Positions 29,255-37,223 of a stretch of 64,000 nt of DNA are shown in pieces (position 1 is the stretch's first letter; each line of letters opens with the position of its first letter). Both the position numbers and the translations under genes were made by a program. The notes beneath the pieces are model-generated. The model searched no databases. It was not told where the DNA came from and was given only the letters and a program-made list of their open reading frames with translations. Source of the stretch: Methylorubrum sp. B1-46 (lineage in GTDB: Bacteria; Pseudomonadota; Alphaproteobacteria; Rhizobiales; Beijerinckiaceae); the NCBI RefSeq assembly GCF_021117295.1, contig NZ_CP088247.1:2309001-2373000 (forward strand), in the 5' to 3' direction.

Positions 29255-29620
29255 TCAGCGCGGATCCTGCCATCCCGAGCGGACCGGCGCGGCGCGGCCG
29301 GTGCCGCCCGTATTCATGACGCGGGGCGCTTCGGCGCGGGCGGGTGCCGGCTCGGCCATGGCGGCGCGGCGGGGGGCACGGGCCGACCGGCGCAAGGCGG
29401 CGCGGCGCTTGCGGGCGGAGCGGGGACGCGTGGCGCTGTTCGAGCCGATGACGCCGCCGGCCACCGCACCCACCACCGCACCGACCGGCCCGGCCACGAG
29501 CGCGCCGGCGACAGCCCCGGCGCCGACACTCATCGCGGTCCGGTTCTCAGCCTGCGCCGGTCCGGAGAGACCGGCGAGCAACGCGAGGCCGGCACAGGCG
29601 CCGAGACAGGTCTTTCGCAT
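29255..29620 (-). CDS. Secreted glycine-zipper protein
   Basis: 121 residues. A signal peptide (MRKTCLGACAGLALLAGLSGPAQA) is followed by a glycine-zipper stretch of repeated small residues (GAGAVAGALVAGPVGAVVGAVAGGVIG, about 34-60) and an Arg/Ala-rich C-terminal half. Such zippers insert in or span membranes in small outer-membrane or periplasmic proteins of Alphaproteobacteria. The function is not known. The Cys at residues 5 and 9 are inside the signal peptide and not placed for a lipobox. Confidence 0.75.
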   Translation of the reverse strand: MRKTCLGACAGLALLAGLSGPAQAENRTAMSVGAGAVAGALVAGPVGAVVGAVAGGVIGSNSATRPRSARKRRAALRRSARAPRRAAMAEPAPARAEAPRVMNTGGTGRAAPVRSGWQDPR

Positions 29621-29740
29621 CCGGTTCGTCCCTTCGAAAAGCAGTTCGGGGACGCCCTTGGCCTTCGATCATGACGAAAGGTTGACCTGAATCGGTCGTG
29701 TGATTTGGTTGGACCTTGGCCTTACAAAGAAAATCGGCGC

Positions 29741-30961
29741 TCAAAGTCGCGCTTGTTCTTGCGCATTCTCCCGCTCGATCCGGGCGAGCGGCCGGCGCAA
29801 GCCGAGTACCAGCGGCACGATGGTCAGCGCCGTGGCGGCGGCGGCCAGCAGGCCGAAGCCCGAGCCGGCCCGATCGCCCAGCGCCCCGTAGGCGATCGGC
29901 GCCAGCCCGCCCGAGCCGATCACCGCGGTGTAGAACAGGGCAAACGCCCGGCCGACATCGCCGCGCGGCGCAAGATCCGGCACCGTCCCGTAGAGCACCG
30001 AGGAGGTGCCGTTGAGGACCAGGCCGACGAGCGGCAGCACGACCAGGGCCGGCCCGAGCGGCAGGACGAGGAGCGCGGCGACCAGCCCGGCGGTGGCTGT
30101 CTCGGTCGCGACGACGCAGGGCACGACGCCCAGGCGCTCGCCGAGCCAGCCGCACACGGCCTTGCCGAAGGCGCCGCCGGAAAAGACCAGGGCCAGCGCG
30201 AGCCCGGTCGTCGCGCCCGTGCCGCCCTTGGCTTCCAAGAGAAAGGGCAGGAACAGCAGGGTGCCCATCCGCGTGGCGGTATCGAGGGCGCCGACCGTCA
30301 TCAGGAGGGTAAAGCCTCGCCCCCTGCCACGGGTCCGGCCGGCGCGCGCCGGGGGCGCGGCGAGCGCGCCCCGCGGCAGGACGAGGACGAGCGCCAAGGA
30401 CGCGGCGAGACCGACCGCTGCCATCAGTCCGGTGACCGACCGCCAGGCCAGCACGCCGAGCAGCAGCGCCACCGCGACCGGAAAGAGCGCCTTCCCGAGA
30501 TCGCCGGCGAAATTATAGATCCCCAGCGGCCCGCGTGCCGCGCTGCCATAGGCCTGGGCGACGAGGAGCGAGGCGCGGGGATGCTGAATGCTGGCCCCGA
30601 TCCCGGCAAGCACCAGCCCGGCGCAGAGCCCTGTGAGACCGCCGCTCAAACCCATCACGCAGAAGCCGGCAGCGGCGACCAGGGTCGAGACGGTGAGGCT
30701 GACGCGGATCGGCCACCGTGCCGACAACCGGTCGGCGGGCACCTGCAGGCCGCCCATCGTGGCGTAGTAGAGGCTGCGCAGGACGGCGAGCCCGGCATAG
30801 CCGAGGCCGAACTCCGCCTGCCAGACCGGCAGCATCACGTAGAGCAGATCGGTGTAGCCGTCGTGCAGCGCGTGGGCGAGGCACGCTCCGCCGAGGCTTC
30901 GCCGCTTGAGGTCGCGGCCGGCGCCCTCCATCGATCGGTCGAGTCGAACGGCCTGGTTCAC
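29741..30961 (-). CDS. MFS transporter (Fsr-like)
   Basis: 406 residues with about twelve hydrophobic helices of the major facilitator superfamily. The N-terminal HALHDGYTDLLYVMLPVWQAEFGL segment resembles the fosmidomycin-resistance (Fsr) branch, and the second half has GGAFGKAVCGWLGERLG. Probably a drug or metabolite efflux pump in the inner membrane. It is divergent from a LysR-type regulator 124 bases away, a common arrangement in which the regulator controls the pump. The substrate is unknown. Confidence 0.87.
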   Translation of the reverse strand: MNQAVRLDRSMEGAGRDLKRRSLGGACLAHALHDGYTDLLYVMLPVWQAEFGLGYAGLAVLRSLYYATMGGLQVPADRLSARWPIRVSLTVSTLVAAAGFCVMGLSGGLTGLCAGLVLAGIGASIQHPRASLLVAQAYGSAARGPLGIYNFAGDLGKALFPVAVALLLGVLAWRSVTGLMAAVGLAASLALVLVLPRGALAAPPARAGRTRGRGRGFTLLMTVGALDTATRMGTLLFLPFLLEAKGGTGATTGLALALVFSGGAFGKAVCGWLGERLGVVPCVVATETATAGLVAALLVLPLGPALVVLPLVGLVLNGTSSVLYGTVPDLAPRGDVGRAFALFYTAVIGSGGLAPIAYGALGDRAGSGFGLLAAAATALTIVPLVLGLRRPLARIERENAQEQARL

Positions 30962-31012
30962 ACGGACAATCCCCTCTGACGCCCCTTCGGACGCTTGCGC
31001 GTAGACCTTAAA

Positions 31013-31029
31013 CCCGTGATTTTTGCGGG
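31013..31029. promoter_or_regulatory. Candidate LysR operator between MFS and LysR genes
   Basis: CCCG (31013-31016) and CGGG (31026-31029) around an AT-rich 9-base centre (TGATTTTTG), in the shared divergent promoter region. The size fits a LysR-type box, but the arms are short. Confidence 0.3.
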
Positions 31030-31085
31030 ATCAGAGCTGCTTGTCGCACGGGTTTTGTGCGGTTTCCTCACGGACGGAGGAGGGG

Positions 31086-32009
31086 ATGCGTCGGCTGCCG
31101 CCGCTCCACGCGTTGCAGGTGTTCGAGGTCGCGGCTCGAGCCGGCAGCTACGCCCAGGCCGGTCTCGAACTCGGGCTGACGCATGGGGCGGTCAGCCGTC
31201 AGGTCGCTGCGCTGGAGGCGTGGCTCGGGCAGCGGCTGTTCGTGCGGGTCGGGCGGCGGATGGTAGCAACCCCGGCTGCCCGCGTCTTCGCGGAAGAGGT
31301 CAGCCTGTCGTTTGACCGGCTGACCGCGGCGGCCGAGGCCTGCGGGCGGCCCCAAGCGCCACGCGTCCTGCGGGTCAGCGCACCTGCGACCTTCGCCATG
31401 CGCTGGCTGATCCCGCGCCTCGACGACTTCCACGCAGCTCGACCCGACACGGAGGTCCGGGTCACCACCACGACGACCCTGCAGGACGCGCTGCGCGGCG
31501 GGTTCGACCTTGCGGTCCGGCGCGGCCCCGATCCGTGGCCGCAGCACCGCGCGGTGCCGTTCCTGACGGAAGCGGATACCCTGGTGGCGAGCCCCGCCCT
31601 GTTGTGGAACAAGCCGCTGGCGACGCGGAACAAGCCGCTGGCGACTCTGCGCGATCTCGGGGGCCACGTGCTCCTCGGCACCGAGACACGGCCAGGGGAC
31701 TGGAGCGACTGGCTCGCTGCGGCCGGCGTCGCCTTGCCCGGCGGCGTGCGCCGCCGGGTGTTCGACCATTTCTTCGTGACCCTCCAAGCCGTGGAGGACG
31801 GCACCGGCCTCGGCATCGGGCCGTTCCCGATCCTCGACCGGATGGTCGCCGCAAACCGGCTCGCGGTGCCGTTTCCGGAGATCCGGGTCGAGCGGGCCGC
31901 CTACTTCGCCCTGACGCCCTTCGACGCCGACAAGTCTCCCGCGCTCACCGCCTTCATCGACTGGCTGGTGGCAGAGGGCGGACGGCCGAGTCTTACAATT
32001 CCCCGGTGA
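31086..32009 (+). CDS. LysR-type regulator (GcvA-like)
   Basis: 307 residues. N-terminal winged HTH (LHALQVFEVAARAGSYAQAGLELGLTHGAVSRQVAALEAWLG) and a C-terminal periplasmic-binding-like effector domain of the GcvA group (VSAPATFAMRWLIPRLDDF, GFDLAVRRGPDPWPQH). GGAGGAGG 3-4 bases before ATG 31086 sets the start. It is divergent from the MFS pump, its likely target. A 21-base in-frame tandem duplication inside the effector domain (31608-31649) repeats NKPLATR/NKPLATL, an insertion relative to the usual fold. The 3' end overlaps the convergent tautomerase gene by 17 bases. Confidence 0.88.
   Translation: MRRLPPLHALQVFEVAARAGSYAQAGLELGLTHGAVSRQVAALEAWLGQRLFVRVGRRMVATPAARVFAEEVSLSFDRLTAAAEACGRPQAPRVLRVSAPATFAMRWLIPRLDDFHAARPDTEVRVTTTTTLQDALRGGFDLAVRRGPDPWPQHRAVPFLTEADTLVASPALLWNKPLATRNKPLATLRDLGGHVLLGTETRPGDWSDWLAAAGVALPGGVRRRVFDHFFVTLQAVEDGTGLGIGPFPILDRMVAANRLAVPFPEIRVERAAYFALTPFDADKSPALTAFIDWLVAEGGRPSLTIPR
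31608..31649 (+). repeat. 21-base in-frame tandem duplication
   Basis: Two adjacent copies, 31608-31628 and 31629-31649, identical at 19 of 21 positions, encode NKPLATR and NKPLATL within the LysR effector domain. The high identity suggests a fairly recent duplication. Confidence 0.8.
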
Positions 32010-32382
32010 GGAACTGCGCCCGGCCGTGTCCGAACGACCAATCCTCGTCGGTGTTCTCCACCGTCGAGACCATCACGTCGGCCGGCGCGATGCCGCAGGC
32101 GGCCTGCAGCTTCTCCGTCAGCAGCCGGTAGAACAGCTCCTTCTTCTCGCGCCCGCGCGGCCGGGTGATCATCTGAACCACCACCACGTTGCGCGTGCGG
32201 GGGATGTCGAGGCCGGTATCCTCCACGATCATCCGCGAGGGTTTGTGCTCGGTCACGATCTGGTAGCGGTCGCCGGGCGGCACTTGGAAGGCTTCGAGCA
32301 TCGCCTCGTGCGCGGCGTCGAGCAGGGCCTTCAACTCGGCGTCGCTGCGGCCCTCGATCAGGTCGAAACGCATCAAGGGCAT
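31993..32382 (-). CDS. Tautomerase family protein
   Basis: 129 residues. After Met removal the N-terminus is Pro (MPLMRFDLIEGRS), the catalytic Pro1 of the tautomerase/4-oxalocrotonate tautomerase superfamily. The strands ERYQIVTEHKP-type (DRYQIVTEHKPSRMIVED) and VVVVQMITRPRGREKK, with FYRLLTEKLQ, match the longer Rhizobiales tautomerase group. The substrate is unknown; small dicarboxylic or aromatic catabolites are possible. ATG 32382 is chosen to expose Pro1. Confidence 0.87.
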   Translation of the reverse strand: MPLMRFDLIEGRSDAELKALLDAAHEAMLEAFQVPPGDRYQIVTEHKPSRMIVEDTGLDIPRTRNVVVVQMITRPRGREKKELFYRLLTEKLQAACGIAPADVMVSTVENTDEDWSFGHGRAQFLTGEL

Positions 32383-32571
32383 CTGAAACTCTCCAAAAGT
32401 CGGGATGGGGTGTGCCCTCTGGCGGTCACCGGGCACTCGCGGTTAAGTAGCCCCGCTTCCGGCCGCTTCCAACCGATCGGGATCCTTCGTATTATGCATT
32501 CAAATAAGGGTGCAAACGAGGGTGGAAGTGGCGCGCGGCGTTCCTGACCCGCCCCCAGGAGGAGACGAGAC

Positions 32572-33468
32572 ATGTCCGATTTGCGGTTGCGCCGCAGCGT
32601 TCTCTACATGCCGGGATCGAACCAGCGCGCCCTCGAGAAGGCGAAGACGCTGCCCGCCGATTCGCTGATCCTCGATCTGGAGGATGCCGTCTCGATGGAA
32701 GAGAAGGAGCTGGCGCGCGATCAGGTCTGCGCCGCGGTGAAGAGCGGTGGCTACGGCCATCGCGAACTCGTGATCCGGGTGAACGCGCCGCAGACACCCT
32801 GGGGCGACGGGGATCTGCGTGCGGCGATCCAGGCCAAGCCCGACGTGATCCTGATGCCCAAGGTCTCGTCGCCGGCGGTGCTGGAGAGCGTGGCCGACGC
32901 GCTGGAAGCGCTCGACGCGCCCGAATCCATCGCGGTGTGGGCGATGATCGAAACCCCGGCGGCGATCCTCAACATCCACGAGATCGCCAAGGCGCGCCGC
33001 GACCGCCGCAACCGGCTGACCGGCTTCGTGCTCGGCACCAACGATCTGGCCAAGGACACCTGGGCGCAGCTTGTGCGCGGGCGCGTGCCGATGCTGCCGT
33101 GGATGATGCTAACTCTTGCCGCGGCGCGCGCCGAGGGGCTGATCATCCTCGACGGCGTGTGGAACGACATCGCCGATCCCGAAGGCTGCCGCGAGGAGTG
33201 CCGGCAGGCGCGCGACCTCGGCTTCGACGGCAAGACGCTGATTCACCCGAACCAACTCGAGCCCGCCAACACCTCCTTCGCCCCCACGGAGGAGGAGGTG
33301 CGCCGCGCGCGTCTCGTGATCGAGGCTTTCAACCTGCCGGAGAACGCCAAGCGCGCGGCGATCAAGGTCGAGGGCCGGATGTACGAGCGCCAGCATATCG
33401 GCATGGCCCGCCGCGCCGTTGTCTGGTCCGAGACCATCGCCGCCCGCGACGCCGCCTCCGCCTCCTGA
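32572..33468 (+). CDS. mcl2: CitE/HpcH-family, probable (3S)-malyl-CoA thioesterase
   Basis: 298 residues of the citrate lyase beta/malyl-CoA lyase TIM barrel. RSVLYMPGSNQRALEKAKTL, LILDLEDAVS (Mg-binding Asp region), RVNAPQTPWGDGDL, IETPAAILN (Glu), and GFDGKTLIHPNQLEPAN are present. The sequence resembles Rhodobacter Mcl2, the (3S)-malyl-CoA thioesterase of the ethylmalonyl-CoA pathway, more than the serine-cycle malyl-CoA lyase, for example in the YGHRE and DGVWNDIADPEGCREEC segments. It would release malate from malyl-CoA; lyase activity cannot be ruled out. GGAG precedes ATG 32572, and a terminator follows at 33476. Confidence 0.83.
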   Translation: MSDLRLRRSVLYMPGSNQRALEKAKTLPADSLILDLEDAVSMEEKELARDQVCAAVKSGGYGHRELVIRVNAPQTPWGDGDLRAAIQAKPDVILMPKVSSPAVLESVADALEALDAPESIAVWAMIETPAAILNIHEIAKARRDRRNRLTGFVLGTNDLAKDTWAQLVRGRVPMLPWMMLTLAAARAEGLIILDGVWNDIADPEGCREECRQARDLGFDGKTLIHPNQLEPANTSFAPTEEEVRRARLVIEAFNLPENAKRAAIKVEGRMYERQHIGMARRAVVWSETIAARDAASAS

Positions 33469-33475
33469 ACGCGAA

Positions 33476-33503
33476 ACGGCCGCGCCCGGTGGGGCGCGGC
33501 CGT
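33476..33503. terminator. Terminator between convergent genes
   Basis: 12-bp perfect arms ACGGCCGCGCCC and GGGCGCGGCCGT with a 4-base loop, between the CitE-family gene and the convergent Tyr/Gly-rich gene. No long U-run. Confidence 0.7.
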
Positions 33504-33536
33504 GGCCGTCACGCTTGGAAGTGACGGCGGGTCGAC

Positions 33537-33923
33537 TTACCAGCCGTAGCCGTAATCATAGGCCGGGCCGCCCCAGGAATAGCCGCCATAGGCACGACGC
33601 GGGGCATAGTAGCCGCCGTCATAGTAGCCGACGCTGCGATAGCCGTAGGCCGGACGGGCATAGCCGTAATCGTAGCTGTAGGCAGGCCGGCCATATCCGT
33701 AGCCGCCGTAACCGTAGGCCGGACGGGCATAGCCGTAACCGCCGTAGCCGTAGCTGTTCGAGGCGGCCGCACCCACGAGCGCGCCAGCCGCAAGGCCACC
33801 GATCACGCCGGCCGCGATCGCGCCACCGCCGCCGCGACCGCGCCACCGGGCCTCGGCATCGGTCGAGGACAGGGCGCCGACGCCGAGAACAGCCACGGCC
33901 GACAGAATCGCAAGCTTCTTCAT
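33537..33923 (-). CDS. Secreted Tyr/Gly-rich repeat protein
   Basis: 128 residues. A signal peptide (MKKLAILSAVAVLGVGALS, cleavage near DAEA) is followed by a glycine zipper (GGAIAAGVIGGLAAGALVGAA) and a C-terminal half of repeated YGGYGY-ARPAYGY units. Such proteins are frequent in Rhizobiales and are thought to sit in or under the outer membrane; the role is unknown. ATG 33923 has GGAGAG 6-7 bases upstream. Confidence 0.8.
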   Translation of the reverse strand: MKKLAILSAVAVLGVGALSSTDAEARWRGRGGGGAIAAGVIGGLAAGALVGAAASNSYGYGGYGYARPAYGYGGYGYGRPAYSYDYGYARPAYGYRSVGYYDGGYYAPRRAYGGYSWGGPAYDYGYGW

Positions 33924-34148
33924 CAAGTCTCTCCGGAAGAGGTGGATCGCCGATCCATTGGCACCCTAACGAGCGCGGTCTGGATTCGGTTCACTCTCGA
34001 TGTGACGAAGCTCACATTACGTTTTGTCGCATGAATGAAGTTGCACGCGACCGTTCATCCAATTGTCAGGATCGGTCCACTGGTTCTCGCCTCGGGTTTC
34101 GCGGAGCCGGGCTTCCGTCTGAGCTTGGCCGTATCGCGCCGGGCGCGC

Positions 34149-34823
34149 TCAGCGGCGGCCGCCGACCTCATCGAGGTGCTGCAGAAGCATGGCCGGGTCG
34201 TCGTAGACCCTGACGGCCCCCGAGCGTTCCAGCTCCTCCGTCCCGTATCCGCCCGAGAGCAGGCCGACCCCGAGTCCACGGCAGCGTCGGGCCGCCAGCA
34301 TGTCCCAAATCGAATCCCCGACAATCACCGCGTGCTCGATCGGCGCGTTCAGCCGCTCGGCGGCGGCGAGGAATAGGTCGGGATCGGGCTTGGCGTATTT
34401 CACGAGGTCGCGGGTGACCACCGGCACCTGGGCCGGATCGACACCGAGCGCGACGAGGTTGTGGCCCGCCGTCTCCATCCGGCCGCTCGTGGCGATGGCC
34501 CAGGGGATGCGGTTCTCGCTGAGCGTTGCGAGCAGGTCCTTGGCGCCCGGCAGCGGCACCACACCCTTCGAGAGCCGGCCATAGGCTTCCGCGTGCAGCC
34601 GTCGCAGCCGGTCGATCCGCTCAGGATCGATCTCGAGTCCGGTCTCGCGCAGGAGCTGGTTGGTGAACAGCCCACCGCTCATCCCGATCTTGCGGTGGAT
34701 GCGCCAGACCGAGAGCGGGATCCCCTTCGCGTCGAGCGCCTCTTTCCAGGCGAGCACGTGTTGGTAGACGCTGTCGACCAGGGTGCCGTCGAGGTCGAAC
34801 AGGAAGACGGTTTCGATGCGCAT
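34149..34823 (-). CDS. HAD-superfamily phosphatase (PGM/phosphoglycolate-type)
   Basis: 224 residues. Motif I FDLDGTLVDS (nucleophile and acid Asp), motif II ATSGR, the Lys of motif III in KPDPDLF and motif IV GDSIWDMLAA are complete; an alpha-helical cap lies between motif I and II (about 17-90). It belongs with phosphoglycolate phosphatase and beta-phosphoglucomutase relatives. ATG 34823 begins MRIETVFLFDLD; a longer frame to 34883 is less likely. The phosphorylated substrate is unknown. Confidence 0.86.
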   Translation of the reverse strand: MRIETVFLFDLDGTLVDSVYQHVLAWKEALDAKGIPLSVWRIHRKIGMSGGLFTNQLLRETGLEIDPERIDRLRRLHAEAYGRLSKGVVPLPGAKDLLATLSENRIPWAIATSGRMETAGHNLVALGVDPAQVPVVTRDLVKYAKPDPDLFLAAAERLNAPIEHAVIVGDSIWDMLAARRCRGLGVGLLSGGYGTEELERSGAVRVYDDPAMLLQHLDEVGGRR

Positions 34824-35146
34824 CCGGCGATTCCCATGGGTGAAGGCCATCGAGACAACGGCCGCTTGCCCCGGTCGATGCATGCAGAGATAGAGGGCAG
34901 GGCAATCGCTCGAAGTCGTTTTGGCGGCTTCGCGGCGCGAAGAGCGCCGTGCGGAGCGGGCTTTTCCAGGACTTCCGTCCTGAAAAGCATCGAGCGGAGC
35001 GAAAGCTTAAGCCCGCGGAGGCGGGCGCCGGCGACTGAGGCATGCCAACAAACCAGGGAAATCGCTTCAAGCGATTGCCCTGGGATAGTGCGGCGCGAGC
35101 ATTGACCGTCGGCGCCCGAGCGGGTTGTGGTCGCGCCCGTCCCGTC
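34824..35146. other. Repeat-rich intergenic region before jetA
   Basis: A 320-base gap between the HAD gene and jetA, filled with palindromic sequence: see the inverted repeat cluster at 34898-35083. No ORF is supported. A weak TTGACC (35102) with TTGTGG 17 bases on is the only promoter-like pair before jetA. Confidence 0.5.
34898..35083. repeat. Composite palindrome cluster (REP/BIME-like)
   Basis: Three elements. A copy of CAGGGCAATCGCTCGAAG (34898-34915) is inversely repeated, with one change, at 35065-35082. The second copy is itself half of a 31-base near-perfect palindrome (35053-35083, arms CCAGGGAAATCGCTT and AAGCGATTGCCCTGG). Between them, 34960-34988 forms a hairpin (GCTTTTCCAGGAC / GTCCTGAAAAGC with one bulged base). 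The organisation is like bacterial interspersed mosaic elements. Confidence 0.7.
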
Positions 35147-36574
35147 ATGCTGTTCACCCATCTCGCCGACGACCTCTTTCGACCGCTCGCCTCGCCGAGC
35201 CGCGCCTTCAACGCGGCTCTGCTGCTGCACCTGCACGCCCGCGTGTTCGGCGACGCCGCCGAGCCCCTGCGCAAGAGCGAGCTGTTGGCCGCCATCGGCG
35301 ACTTCTCCGTCGGCTGGAGCCAGGCCGAAATCGCCGACGACGAGGCCACCCCCGTCGATCCGATCGAGCGGCGCTCGGCGGTGTTCCGGCGGCTGATCGA
35401 AGCCGGCTGGCTGGTGGAGCGGCGCGAGCGCTACGTGCCGGTGGTCGATTTCGATCCCGATGCGCGCTTGCTGATCGAGGAACTGGCCCGGATCGAGCGC
35501 GGCGAGACCCGCTCCTACGGCGGCGCGGTGCTCGAAGTCCTGAGCGCGCTAGAAAGCGCCATCGCCAGCCCGGCCGAACGCTCCGAGGCCCTGCGCAACG
35601 CGGCCAAGGCCTCGCGCACCTTCCTCGGCCATCTGCGCGGGCTGGCCGGCGCCATGCGCAAACTCGAAGAGCGCATCCTGCGCGAGCCCGACCTCAGCGC
35701 CGCGTTCCGGCTCTATTTCGAGGAGTTCGTCGAGCGCCACCTCGTCTCCGACTACCGGACGCTGCACACCCGCTTCAATCCGTTCCGCTTCCGCTCCGGC
35801 ATCGTACGGGAGGCGGGCCGCGCCTTGCGCGATCCGCTGACGCTCAGGGCGCTCGCCGACGGCAACCTGCGCGAGGGCCGCGCCGCCGACATCACGGCCG
35901 CCGAGCGGATGGTGCGCACCGATCTCGTCGAGATCCTCTCGATCTTCGAAGGGCTCGACCCGCATCTCGATGCGGTCGCCGAGGTCGTGACGCGGCTGGA
36001 GCGGCGCATCTCGGCGGCTTTGCGCTACCGCGATCCGCGCGATTCCGCCCGGATCGAGCGGGCGGCGGCGGCACTTCGCGCGGTCGGCGCGGGCGAGGAC
36101 GACTTGGTCGTGGACACCTTGGCCGGCCTGCCCCTGCCGCAGGTCTCGCTGTTGCGCCCACCGATCGGCCCGCCGCAGCTCACCAATCCGCGCATGCCGC
36201 GCCGGCTCATCGAGTACGAACCGCTGCCCGAGATCGACATCGATCCGGCGATCGAGGCCTTCATCGCCGCCAAGGACGCGTTCCGCCGCCGCATCACGGT
36301 GACACCGGAGCGCATCGTCGCCTATCTCGACGCGCGGCTCTCTCAGGTGAAGTCCCTGCGCGGCTCGAACATCCCGATCGACGACGTCGATGCCTTCGTC
36401 GTGTTCCAACGCCTGCGCGAGATCGACGTGCTGTTCGACGGCGTGCTGCGTGAGCGCTACCGCGTCGCCCGGATCGAGGGCCGCGTCTCCAACGGCTGGC
36501 TCGATTGCCCGGACTTCCTCATCGAGCGCGTCCCGGCCCCGGCCGTGCGACGTAGAGCCGGCAAAGCAGGCTGA
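35147..36574 (+). CDS. jetA: Wadjet JetA / MksF-like kleisin-type subunit
   Basis: 475 residues, soluble, mostly helical. The N-terminus MLFTHLADDLFRPLASPSRAF with a following winged-helix-like part (about 1-110) and long helices (about 120-200, 260-320) match the JetA family of Wadjet systems, the kleisin-like (MksF) partner that bridges the SMC dimer. ATG 35147 is chosen because the family N-terminus begins there; the ORF upstream to 35042 runs through palindromic intergenic sequence. The JetB-like gene follows 13 bases later. The ATPase jetC lies 4.9 kb further on. It may act in plasmid defence or in chromosome organisation. Confidence 0.75.
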   Translation: MLFTHLADDLFRPLASPSRAFNAALLLHLHARVFGDAAEPLRKSELLAAIGDFSVGWSQAEIADDEATPVDPIERRSAVFRRLIEAGWLVERRERYVPVVDFDPDARLLIEELARIERGETRSYGGAVLEVLSALESAIASPAERSEALRNAAKASRTFLGHLRGLAGAMRKLEERILREPDLSAAFRLYFEEFVERHLVSDYRTLHTRFNPFRFRSGIVREAGRALRDPLTLRALADGNLREGRAADITAAERMVRTDLVEILSIFEGLDPHLDAVAEVVTRLERRISAALRYRDPRDSARIERAAAALRAVGAGEDDLVVDTLAGLPLPQVSLLRPPIGPPQLTNPRMPRRLIEYEPLPEIDIDPAIEAFIAAKDAFRRRITVTPERIVAYLDARLSQVKSLRGSNIPIDDVDAFVVFQRLREIDVLFDGVLRERYRVARIEGRVSNGWLDCPDFLIERVPAPAVRRRAGKAG

Positions 36575-36587
36575 TCGGACAGAAGCG

Positions 36588-37223
36588 ATGCTCGAACCCT
36601 TCCGCGCTATCCTCGACGGTGAGGAGATGCCGCCGCCCGGCAGTTCCGCGCCGAGCGAGGAGGAGCTGATCCGCGCGCTTCAGGTGATGCTGAAGAGCCA
36701 GTGCATCTACGCCGCGACCACCGGCATCGGCCGCTCCTACGAGCTCGCCCGGCACTACGCGCCGTTCTTCCGCGACTACTTCGCCTGCCTCGGCTACCGC
36801 TTCGAGGTCGCCCACCGCGACCAGATGGTGTTCTTGGCCCTGCCGCCCGATGGCGTGCGCCACGACGCGCAGGGCGAGCGCCTGCGCAAGGACGAGACGC
36901 TGGTGCTGTTGGCGCTGCGGCTCGCCTACGAGGAGGGCCTGCGCGACCACCGCGTCTCCACCGACGGCACGGTGGAATGCACCACCGACGACATCGCCGA
37001 CGCGATCCGCTCTGCCGCTCGCACCGAGCCGCCGGACGAGGCGCGGCTGATCGAGATCCTGCGCCTGTTCGCCCGCAAGGGGGCCCTGCGGCTGGGCGAG
37101 CGCGACCGCGCCGAGCGCGTGACGCCGCTGATGGTGATGCCGGGCATCACCGTGCTGTCGCCGGATGCCTGGATGGATCAGGTCCGCGCCTGGGCCTCGG
37201 CCGGGGAGGCGAGGGGGAGCTGA
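36588..37223 (+). CDS. jetB: Wadjet JetB / MksE-like subunit (DUF4194)
   Basis: 211 residues matching DUF4194, the MksE/JetB winged-helix (KITE) component that binds the kleisin. A first helical segment (SEEELIRALQVMLKSQCIYA) is followed by FFRDYFACLGYRFEVAHRDQMVFL and RKDETLVLLALRLAYEEGL, the typical core of the family, then a second winged helix. ATG 36588 lies 13 bases after the jetA stop. The 3' end overlaps the convergent LysR gene by 46 bases, which suggests that the next gene was brought in or extended after the locus was rearranged. Confidence 0.78.
   Translation: MLEPFRAILDGEEMPPPGSSAPSEEELIRALQVMLKSQCIYAATTGIGRSYELARHYAPFFRDYFACLGYRFEVAHRDQMVFLALPPDGVRHDAQGERLRKDETLVLLALRLAYEEGLRDHRVSTDGTVECTTDDIADAIRSAARTEPPDEARLIEILRLFARKGALRLGERDRAERVTPLMVMPGITVLSPDAWMDQVRAWASAGEARGS

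Noticed and set aside
33560..33760. CRISPR-like regular repeats
   Set aside because: The repeats are codon repeats for Tyr/Gly/Pro units inside a secreted protein gene; there are no equal spacers.
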